Source: Tachypleus tridentatus (Eukaryota > Arthropoda > Merostomata > Xiphosura > Limulidae). Taken from it: a stretch of DNA of 64,000 nucleotides. Shown in pieces: positions 14,601 through 26,600 of this stretch. The number at the start of each line of letters is the position of its first letter. Within the stretch, counting starts at the first letter, position 1. The position numbers were made by a program, and so were the translations under genes. The stretch covers positions 154,439,592 through 154,503,591 of the forward strand of contig NC_134832.1 of the NCBI RefSeq assembly GCF_004210375.1, written 5' to 3'. The notes beneath the pieces were generated by a model. It did no database searches. It was not told where the DNA came from and saw nothing but the letters and a program-made list of their open reading frames with translations.

Positions 14601-17600
14601 TACAACAGTCTGAAGTACATACATACACCACACTGAATGACAGGAAATAAGTATTAATACAACACTCTGAAGTATATACATACACCACACTGAATGACAG
14701 GAAATAAGTATTAATACAACAGTCTGAAGTATATACATACACCACACTGAATGACAGGAAATAAGTATTAATACAACAGTAGAAGTATATACATACACCA
14801 CACTGAATGACAGAAAATAAGTATTAATACAATAGTCTGAAATATATACATACACCATACTGAATGACAGGAAATAAGTATTAATACAATAGTCTGAAGT
14901 ATATACATACACCATACTGAATGACAGGAAATAAGTATTAATACAACACTCTGAAGTATATACATACACCACACTGAATGACAGGAAATAAGTATTAATA
15001 CAACACTCTGAAGTATATACATACACCACACTGAATGACAGGAAATAAGTATTAATAACAACAGTCTGAAGTATATACATACCACACTGAATGACAGGAA
15101 ATAAGTATTAATAACAACAGTCTGAAGTATATACATACCACACTGAATGACAGTAAATAAGTATTAATACAACAGTCTGAAGTATATACGTGCACCACAC
15201 TGAATGACAGGAAATAAGTATTAATACAACAGTCTGAAGTATATACATACACCACACTGAATGACAGGAAATAAGTATTAATACAAGAGTCTGAAGTATA
15301 TACATACACCACACTGAATGACAGGAAATAAGTATTAATAACAACAGTCTGAAGTATATACATACCACACTGAATGACAGTAAATAAGAATAATACAACA
15401 GTCTGAAGTATATACATACACCACACTGAATGACAGGAAATAAGTATTAATACAACAGTCTGAAGTATATACATACACCACATTGAATGACAGGAAATAA
15501 GTATTAATAACAACAGTCTGAAGTATATACTTACACCACACTGAATGACAGGAAATAAGTATTAATACAACAGTCTGAAGTATATACATACACCCCACTG
15601 AATGACAGGAAATAAGTATTAATACAACAGTCTGAAGTATATACATACACCACACTGAATGACAGGAAATAAGTATTAATAACAACAGTCTGAAGTATAT
15701 ACATACCACACTGAATGACAGGAAATAAGTATTAATAACAACAGTCTGAAGTATATACATACACCACACTGAATGACAGGAAATAAGTATTAATACAACA
15801 GTCTAAAGTATATACTTACACCACACTGAATGACAGGAAATAAGTATTAATACAACAGTCTGAAGTATATACATACACCACACTGAATGACAGGAAATAA
15901 GTATTAATACAACAGTCTGAAGTATATACTTACACCACACTGAATGACAGGAAATAAGTATTAATAACAACAGTCTGAAGTATATACATACACCACACTG
16001 AATGACAGGAAATAAGTATTAATACAACAGTCTGAAGTATATACTTACACCACACTGAATGACAGGAAATAAGTATTAATAACAACAGTCTGAAGTATAT
16101 ACATACACCACACTGAATGACAGGAAATAAGTATTAATACAACAGTCTGAAGTATATACTTACACCACACTGAATGACAGGAAATAAGTATTAATAACAA
16201 CAGTCTGAAGTATATACTTACACCACACTGAATGACAGGAAATAAGTATTAATAACAACAGTCTGAAGTATATACTTACACCACACTGAATGACAGGAAA
16301 TAAGTATTAATAACAACAGTCTGAAGTATATACATACACCACACTGAATGACAGGAAATAAGTATTAATACAACAGTCTGAAGTATATACTTACACCACA
16401 CTGAATGACAGGAAATAAGTATTAATAACAACAGTCTGAAGTATATACTTACACCACACTGAATGACAGGAAATAAGTATTAATAACAACAGTCTGAAGT
16501 ATATACTTACACCACACTGAATGACAGGAAATAAGTATTAATACAACAGTCTAAAGTATATACATACACCACATTGAATGACAGGAAATAAGTATTAATA
16601 CAACAGTCTGAAGTATATACATACACCACACTGAATGACAGGAAATAAGTATTAATAATAACAGTCTGAAGTATATACTTACACCACACTGAATGACAGG
16701 AAATGAGTATTAATAACAACAGTCTGAAGTATATACATACACCACACTGAATGACAGGAAATAAGTATTAATAACAACAGTCTGAAGTATATACATACAC
16801 CACACTGAATGACAGGAAATAAGTATTAATACAACAGTCTGAAGTATATACATACACCACAAATATAAATACTACAAATTGGTTCTTCCTTTTAGTTGAA
16901 CATTGTACTCAAGCTCAACCATCTTGATAGAAACACAACATAGGTGGGTTGAACACTGTACTCAAGCTCAACCATCCTGATAAAGACACAGCACAGTTCA
17001 GTTGAACATTGTGACTCCAGTAAGATTGGGGTATTGGACAAGATGGATAAATCAAATGAAAGGAACAAAATAGGGGAGAAAAAATGAGACCAAGAAAGTG
17101 ATGAGAGTAGGTAAAACAGAAGGATATTTCTGTAGCCCACATTGATAGATATTGATAACCAAGAGCTAAGTAAAAAATCTGAAAGTTGTGGAACACTAGG
17201 GTAGGAAGAAAAGAAACTGTTGCAAAAACTAACACTGGATAATCTTCATTCTCCTCTGATAAACACTCATAGAAGAAATGCAAACTGAATGACACTAAAG
17301 TTGTGTTCAGATTGCCTTGCAAGTGATTTACTTGATTATGCAACTTCCATTGAAGACACAACACATCTGCATGACTGCAGGGCATAAGGGATTCTATAAG
17401 TATCCATGTCCCCACAATAGAGAGAGGACTTCTGGCAGGGAGAAAAAGGTAAGAGTTGGCTTTGGAAATGAAAAGTTCCACATTCCTCAAATGAAGAGGA
17501 TATGGCAGATTCCTGGTGAGGAAGATGTTGAAAAACACCTACAAAGGGATCAAATACTGTGTGGGATTGAGATAGAACATCTCCAGCATGACCAGAAATC

Positions 17601-20600
17601 CCACATTAGCAGCCTCCTCTACAAAAAAATGTATACAAGTGAGAGAGGTTTGTTTGAATAAATTAAAGAAACCATTCATCTATATAATGATAGAACCACA
17701 AGCAGTGGTCATGATGAAAATGAGTAAAAGCTTTGATCAGCAGATGAAACATGTAAGATGTCAATTCTGGACCAAAAGATAAAATGCTGAATTTGAAAAA
17801 CTTGACCTCCATGAACAAAATGAAGGTAATATCTGGAAGCTGGAGAGAGAGGGATATGAAGGTATGCATCTGAGACAAGGACAAAATACCAACTGAAATG
17901 TGAGAAGAGACTTCATGGTGAACTAAGAATGGTTGATGAAGTAGTTAAGGTTGAAGAGATCAATGATAAAATACCAAGAGATTTTCAGAACCATTAACAG
18001 TCTGAAATAAAACCCTAGAGAAGGGTGATTTACATAAAGACACTGTTGAAAAAGTACAAAATTTTGAGCCACTTCTGAAAGATGCTAGCAAGGAATGGAT
18101 TTCATGGATAGCAGGAAGTACATAGGAAAATAAAAATAAGTCTTTCTGATAGGACTTGAAGAATTTAAGGATTTGTGGCAAATGAGCACTACAGATATAT
18201 AAAGCTGGCTGACCATGCTTCAACAATGCCAGAAGGGAGATGGATATGAAAGAGGAGGGCATCCTTACCAAGTAGGTCACAACAACAAAAAAGCCATATA
18301 TGAATTGATAAAGACAAGTTTGTCAACATGATAAAGAGAAGAGTTTGTGTATCTGCTGAAAACTCCTCAGGGAAATGGAGAAAAGCCTCAAACAGTAGAT
18401 GAATGAAAGATACTGGAGAAAAGTGGGGAGGGTAGGCAAAAAATTTGAATTTAGCAGTGTAAGACTAGAGGGAAGGCAGCTAGTCATCACCACCCACTGC
18501 CAACTCTTGGGATACTCTTTTATCAATGAATAGTGGTATTGACCATCACATTATAACACGCCGCGGCTGAAAGAGCGAGCATGTTTGATGCAGCCAGCAT
18601 TTGAACCCGCAACACTCGGATTACGAGTCAAACGCCTTAACCCACCTGGCCACGCCAGGCCATTACTTTATTATGAATGTGTAGGAATAAAATTGACACC
18701 AAAATACAGTTAACAACTCAACTTTTAATGTTGTATAAGTTTCAAAGTTAGTTTTGTAAGGGATATTTTTGTTTCATGGTCTATCTGTCCTAGTACAAGA
18801 ATTGTGACTTCCTCTAAGTATTCCCTCTTCTAATTTATTTAACAGCCTTCTGAAAAGTACAGAATTTAATGTAAATTACTTATATTTATTATTCAGACAG
18901 TGCATATTTGTTATAGCCTTAAATCTTATTTGTTTACTGAGCTATACGCAAGAAAATCAAATACACTTGCCACAACCACCTCTTACATTCTGTTTCACAA
19001 ATAGCCAATAGTTTTATCTGATGTTTACTCTTATATTATAACCAATACAAAGCCAAATTTTTAATCTATCAAATTAAATATATTATACTGTTTTCTGTAC
19101 AGAGAACTGCCTGCTTCATTTTCAGTTCAACTTTTATTCCCACAGGAAACACACCAACATCTTAGCTGAATTTTTAACAGCACTTATTACATAGTTAGAA
19201 AGCAGAAAAATTATGATAGGGCATTGTCTGCTCTTTACTTGTTATTATTCTGTTCTTCGGTGCAGTATTTGTTTAAATAAAAAATTATTCATTTAAGTAA
19301 TAGCATTAGCATAAAAAAGGTTTAAGTTTCATCATCAAAAGGATACAATTAACTACTACATTTCTTGTTCTTTGCTTGTATTATTTATTATAAAATTATA
19401 AAAAAATTACAAACTTGTTATGCGAGATAATGAAAAAAATAATGACAAATTCTATCTGCAGTATCCTTACAAGCAACTTGTACATTATGTAATTCAATCT
19501 GATAACATGAGCTACATATTTGTCAAACGATTTATCGCTTGTGTGGTAGAATTATTAGTTAGACAGGATTCAAAGAACAATAAAATTCAGTATAAAGAGA
19601 TATATTCTGTTAAAAGCTTTATGTTATTTACAAAAAAATAATTGTAGTTCCATGCTACAATATAGTGATTTTGGAAAGAAAGAAATGTAATTTAGATTTA
19701 TGTCATTTATTTTATAGTGGTGACAAGATCAGGCAAATGGGAAAAAAAACATGAGGGGAAAATAACTGATAAAATATAAATTTTACTGAAGAAAATTGTG
19801 TAATATTTCTTAAAAGACTTTAGAGGTTACTCAAACGAAATTTCAGTTTTCAGATAAAGAAAAGCACTTTTATATAAACAAAATTCATTTTGCACTCAGA
19901 GCAGTTGACACTAAATCCTTAAAGTCATGTAAAAACGTTTAGTAAAAACAATTAAGAAATCTGACTTTTCCTGTATAAACAACTTGTAATGTTTGACAAA
20001 TATGGTGTAGGTACACTAATAATTATGGTACATATATCTTCATGGTGGTTACATGTTAAACACAAGAGATCATTTTGAAAAGTAAAAGTTTACCTTAATC
20101 ACAAGAAATATTCATAAAAGTTGTACAAGATAGACTTTTATATATGTATATGTAGATTCTATTCAATAAATGAAATGAAAAATGACTACAGTACATTTGA
20201 GATCTTATATTCACGTGTTAAACTCACATTCTGATAGGTTGTACTCCGACATAGTAGCACTTGGTTCAGTTCTCTGAACAATCTGTCTCCTAAAAAATAA
20301 AACACATCTTTTAAATAAACCAAATTCATATTCAATTTACCAAATACTTATATTCTTCCCTCAAAGCTATGTATGTATGTAGGACTTGTCACATAAACAT
20401 AACAAATGTCCTTATTATGTTAACTCCCAAGCCATAACATACAGACTTGTTACAAAATAAACTACAGCTAGTTTACAAATATACATATATAACAGAGTAT
20501 TTAAAAGTAATATATATATTCAAGTCACATTTTTTCTTTTACACTTTTATATTATATCTCAAATATGATATGCTATCAAATATTCACTTTAAGCAGCCCA

Positions 20601-23600
20601 CTATTCTACCTAATAAACAGTGAAAGAGAAATGTTATGTTTGAATAACAAAAAAAAACAAAAAACGTGCATGTTTAGAATTGCAAGAAACATAAAACAGG
20701 GTAACACTAATAATGTGCTATTTTTAAGAGTTGAACTTTGAGATCTCAAATGATGCTGAATAAAAAACATAGTACAGATTACCTAAGTTAAAACTTTAAA
20801 TTATGAAGAAAACTCCAATGTACATGTATATGTTTTGTTGATAATACAAAGCATGTCCTGATATTTATAAAAGTTTATAATACAAAGCATGTCCTGATAT
20901 TTATAAAAGTTTATAATACAAAGCATGTCCTGATATTTATGATAAAAGTTTATAATACAAAGCATGTCCTGATATTTATGATAAAAGTTTATAATACAAA
21001 GCATGTCCTGATATTTATGAATGCCAGCAAGTTTCAAAGAAACTGATCCTTGTTACTGTAACGTAGATATAAAACTTAATATTTAACCACAATGATAATC
21101 CTTGTTACTGTAACGTAGATATAAAACTTAATATTTAACCACAATGATAATCCTTGTTACTGTAACGTAGATATAAAACTTAATATTTAACCACAATGAT
21201 AATCCTTGTTACTGTAACGTAGATATAAAACTTAATATTTAACCACAATGCTGATACTTGTTACTGTAACGTAGATATAAAACTTAATATTTAACCACAA
21301 TGCTGATCCTTGTTACTGTAACGTAGATATAAAACTTAATATTTAACCACAATGTTAATCCATGCAAATGTGAAAGAAACTGTTTCAATTTCATTTGTTA
21401 AGTACTCAAAAGCTGGATTTAAATTTCAGTCCAAATTGGAGACAAGAATAAAATCAGGACTTTTAACCCAATAAGTACCAACTACTAACTTTCTGTATGT
21501 AACCAACACAAGTCTTGCTGTATTTTATTCTAACAATAAAACTCACGGATGAAATTGTTTGAAACTTCACAAGAACTTTCTTAAACGCATGTAGTTTAAA
21601 AAACATAAAGCCTGTTGTGTTTGATGTACATAGTTTATTTGCATTATCACCTTTAATATCTTGGAAAATTTCATATGGAAATGGTATTTATCACATATGA
21701 CTATACAGTAAAACCTATCTAAGCCAGAAACTGCATAGAGCAGAAAACTGTACAAGCCAGAAATATCAAATATTTGCAGCATTATCTTAAGACTTCTCTT
21801 ATAAAAGGCCCTCTAAATCACAGAATCTGCGTAACGCAGATTTTTGTTTAATTAATAATTTGTTTAGATATTTATAAATTTTCAGACATTTTGTTACAGT
21901 AAATATTGGTTAAATATATTCTGTTCTTTTTTCTTCCATCATTGTTTTTGCAGTTAAATTAGATTCATAATTTGTAGAAACATATTTGTCTTTTAAGTAG
22001 AAAATTCTAATTTAAATAATTCACTCAAAAAAAAATTCCTATCTTTTTTAGAGGGAAAATTTACTAAATACCCTCATTTTAGAACCTACTAAATACCCTC
22101 ATTTTTAGAGAAACCCACAAAATACCCTCATTTTTAGAACAACCTACTAAATACCCTCATTTTTAGAACAACCTACTAAATACTCTCATTTTTTAAAAGT
22201 TGTTTATTATGACGATTCTGTGAATGCAGAAAGTTTTGTGAACGTTTACAAAAATGTTTTAACATAAACTGATTTAAAATCTATAACAGAATTGCAAGAT
22301 GATAACTGAGAGAGATTCAGAAGATGAACAAAATGGAAAAGATAAGGAAAGAAAAATTTCTACTTCATTGCCAGTGTTAAGTTATATTAATTATATCAAA
22401 TTGTATGCAGAAATGGAGGAAAATGAACTTCATGAAAAGACCATAGAATTGTCGTTCTCTTTTAACCGCATGAAAAAATCCATTAGAAAACTAAACAGTT
22501 GAAATTGGACATTTTCTTCAAATAAATTTAAGATTTTGTGGACTTGTATATATATTTTGAATGTTTGTTTTTGTTAATAAACAGTATATCAAATTTATTC
22601 ACAAACATCTGACTTCCCTTGAGTCAGCAAGTATAACGTTCCACGCAAAAATTATATATAATTAAGGAAGTGCATGTTCACTATGTCTAAGCTGGAAAAC
22701 TTGCTTCAGCCAGAAATGTTACTCGGTCCTGTGCGATTCCACCTTAGACATGTTTTACTGTATATATATATATATAAAGGTACGTTTACTGTATTTGTTC
22801 CAGATTTGAACTTCCTTCTATTCATGTTTTAGCACATTATTTTAAAATGTCTAAAAATTTTTATGGTCCACAAAATGCAAGTTATAGCTATTTATAATTT
22901 TTAAACAATCACATACTCTCCTTATGGTTTCAAGAAGGATATAAAACCAAAAAAAATATTTCTAATTAAGCCTAAACAATAAGCAAGTATTTTTTTCATT
23001 TTTAAATAGGATTTCATGTTTATATATGTATATATGTACATAGAAAACAATTTTATTTCATAAATGTTTTTAGTTCAAGTTTGTGTTTCATTGTAGCTGT
23101 AATTTTATTTACTGTGCTGAGAACACAATCATGCCTCTTGGTGGTCACTATTGTTAAGTCCAACACAGACACATTTGAACATTACCACAGATATGGTAGT
23201 AAGAAAGCTTCTTGGTATTTAAATAACATTTCTTTCAACTTTCAAACAAGTTTATTTCAACACATCCTTGTATGTTGTTTCACTAGATAGACAAACATTT
23301 AATTGCCAACTGTTAGTTAATGTATCTAATTAATATCTTACAATAAAGGCAGTTTTAATACCACCACCTGATCTTAATTACATATTTCCTGTTGCAACAG
23401 ATTACCAAACAATACAAACCATAAATTACAGAGAAAGTCACTTTACAGCACAGGATTAGTCCAGGTTACATTTCTTTCATTATAGGCAAGATTTAGGTTG
23501 GAATTTGAGACTTAAGTTCTTCAGTGCATCAATGATGCAACTGTGACAATGTCACAACTTTCCCATTATTTTGAGACAAATGTGTTTATTCTGTTGCAAA

Positions 23601-26600
23601 TTCAACATATGGATTTTATTGCTGTCATTTGTGTACACTGAGATTTAAATCCTTTGAAATATATCATAATAAACTTTTATATACCAGTATCACTGTGTTA
23701 ATTATTGAACAACAACAGAAGTTTAAGTCTTGGATGATATGTGTAGTACATATAAATTACACAGGTTATTCTAAATAATGAATCATATTTTTATCATGCA
23801 CTTATAAAATTATCCTAAATTACTGAACTTAAAACTCCTAATTTCAATGCAAAATAATATAAAAATCACAAACTCTTTCAGTACAGAGTGCTAAGCCTAA
23901 TTCATGAAAAGACTTGCCACTCAATAGATCTTAACCCTAACATGCATAGATTAACTTCTGTCCTAAAGATTATATATATTTTTAATTTGTTTTTCAATAT
24001 AATGATTGTTATAAATAGATATACAATATAGCATGATTTAAGCTACTATGGAAAAATAATACCAAAGGTCACATAAATCTGATGGGTCATTCAATGTCAA
24101 ATCATCCAGAATTTGGAAAATTTTTCAGGTGGCCCCCTCAGAATGCCTTGAAAAATTCACATGTGCTCATCTACCCATATAATGAAAAATCACCAAAGAT
24201 TAGATCAATATCTCTAATAGTTTCTGATTTACAGCCCTGTAAAATTTACTTAATTTTTTGTTATTTTTGGCAAATTCATTTTCGGACAACTTTGGCTGCT
24301 TAAAGTTGCAAGAGTAATGGGGGTAGAAAGCTGAAATTTGCTACACTGACCGAATTAATCTCACAGAATTCAAAACTGGTCTCAAACCAAGTTTATCTTT
24401 CATAGGATTTTCATAGTGAGACTGTAAAATCACCTGAAAACCCAAAATTGTAAAAAACATTGGTTTATGTAATAAGCCATACCTCTAAGACTTAATATGA
24501 TACAAAGCTATTTTTTTTTCTAATTTCCTATAACATATCAGTTCATAAATCAGCAATTGTTGTAATTAAAAGTCTATTAGATCTCCTGTAAAATATTTAG
24601 CTGCATGCAACTTTTTATGATTTAGCTGAAAATAGCCCTACTTCAGGCCACAGTTTGGCCATGTCACCAGTCATTCAGCCTTTTCAGATTTTTACCATAT
24701 ATTTTTACATTTCTGAATATGATCTACAAAAAAAATCAGGATTGTGTTCAACCTACTTTTTGAGTTATATCCTCTGACAATACGTTTACTTAAAAAAAAT
24801 TCAGTTCAGGTGTGTTACTGTGTGCTGTGCAAATATATCCATACAATTTTGAAAAATACCTGTCAGAATTTTATGAATCCCACTGAAATATTCTAACCAG
24901 CCTTTTACAATGTTAAATAATGAAGTTGTATGAAACAAGAATTAATTCATTTCTGAACAAGTTTATTGGCATACCTAGTTAGATCACATGGCAATGCAAA
25001 TATATTGTGTGTGCATTACAGTTATGGAGATATGGCTGAGTTAAAGATCCATAATATAATAAATACAAAGGTAAATCAGACACAGTGCTACAACAGGGGA
25101 TAACTGAGAAAGATTATAGTCACACCAAACTGCAATAATCATGAGAATGAAATGTTTCAAAAACTGCTTTGGCGATAAATTAGCCTTAACAACATCAAAT
25201 AAACACTGATTTGTTCAGACAGCTTGAATAAATTTCTAAAATTTGAGTTTGGTTATATTGAGATCACTTTGACTTAGAACATAGTGGCGAGCACTACTGC
25301 CTTGCACGGTAGGTGCACTTATCAGACAAAGAATATGTTGGAAAGGAATCCAACTTTCATCCTTATGTGACCTTGCAGGCCATGAGAACAGTTTGTTTCT
25401 TGATTTCTTCATAAATGACACCGACACATCGGAATGTTCATCTGATCTATCTTTTATGTTTCCCATATACCATTCATGATCATATATGCATGCCACATAT
25501 TTCCCTGGATGATATATAATTGTCATTGCTATCATTAGACCCTATTTGAGCTGCTGTAGCATCACTTTCACTGCTACTACCAACAGTTACAACTGTGTAC
25601 ACATCATCATCTGATAGCCTTCTGATATACAATTGATTTTTATATAATACAACCTTGATTTTTTGAAGATCATGTTCAGAGATGTAAGAATATATGGTAA
25701 AGGCTGATTAGAATATTTCAATGGAATTCATAATTTTTTTTTCAAAATTGTATGGATATATTTGCACACAGTAACACACCTGGTCAGAGAATACTTTAAA
25801 AAATTATAATTCAAAAAGTAGGTTGAACATCATCTTGTATTTTTTGTAGATCATATTCAGAGATGTGAGAATATATGGTAAAAATCTGAAAAGACTGAAT
25901 AACTGGTGACACAGTCAAACTGTGGCCTGAAGTAGGGCTATTTTTAGCTAAATCATAAAAAGTTGCATGCAGCTACATTGTTTTTACAGGAGATCTAACA
26001 GATTTTTAATTACAACAATTGTTGATTTATCAACTGATATGTTACAGGAAATTAGAAAAAAAAAATCAGCTTTGTATCATATTAAGTCTTAGAGCTATGG
26101 CATATTGAATAAACCAATTTTTTTTACTATTTTGGGTTTTCAAGTGATTTTACAGCCTCACTATGAAAATCCTATGAAAGATAAACTTGGCTTGAGACAA
26201 TTTTTGAATTGTGTGAGATTAATCCAGTCAGTGTAGCAAATTTCAGCCTTCTATCACCATTAGTCTTGCAGTTTTAAACAGCCAAAGTTGTCCGAAAATG
26301 AATTTGCCAAAAATAACAAAAAATTAACATTTTACAGGGCTGTAAATCAGAAACTATTAGAGATATTGATCTAATATTTGGCAATTTTTCATTATATGGG
26401 TAGATGAGCACATGTGAATTTTTTTCAAGGTATTCTAAGGGGGTCACCTGGAAAATTTTCCAAATTCTGGGTGATTTGACATGGCATGACCCCCATGTAG
26501 TTTTTTTCCAGAAGCAAATTTTCTAAGGCTTTTATGAAAGTACTACTGACAATTACTAAATACGGCCTCTACATAAAATGACAGTTACTGTAATAAGCAC

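Larger units (their letters stand above)
21706..22760 (+). mobile_element. pogo/Tigger-like DNA transposon, internally deleted
   Basis: The left end CAGTAAAACCTATCTAAGCC and the right end (reverse complement begins CAGTAAAACATGTCTAAGGT) form inverted terminal repeats, and both are flanked by TA, the target duplication of Tc1/mariner-pogo elements. CAGTAAAACC(T/A)NTCTAAG is the Tigger-type terminus. Inside, 22299-22502 encodes a short acidic-then-helical tail. A roughly 30-bp tandem repeat lies in the left half. At 1055 bp it lacks a complete transposase. Confidence 0.8.

Noticed and set aside
9196-16719. Many long minus-strand open frames (up to 576 codons) with a 19-residue repeat such as YVYTSDCCINTYFLSFS
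   Set aside because: They are translations of the 57-bp minisatellite, whose period is a multiple of three. Frames switch at each indel variant, no splice or start context exists, and they lie in a UTP14 intron.
9236-16862. CRISPR-like array
   Set aside because: There are no unique spacers between repeats, the units are head-to-tail and the genome is eukaryotic.
16915-17538. 207-codon minus-strand frame
   Set aside because: It arises from purine-rich plus-strand sequence. No domain, no repeat of conserved residues and no fitting splice sites in relation to UTP14.
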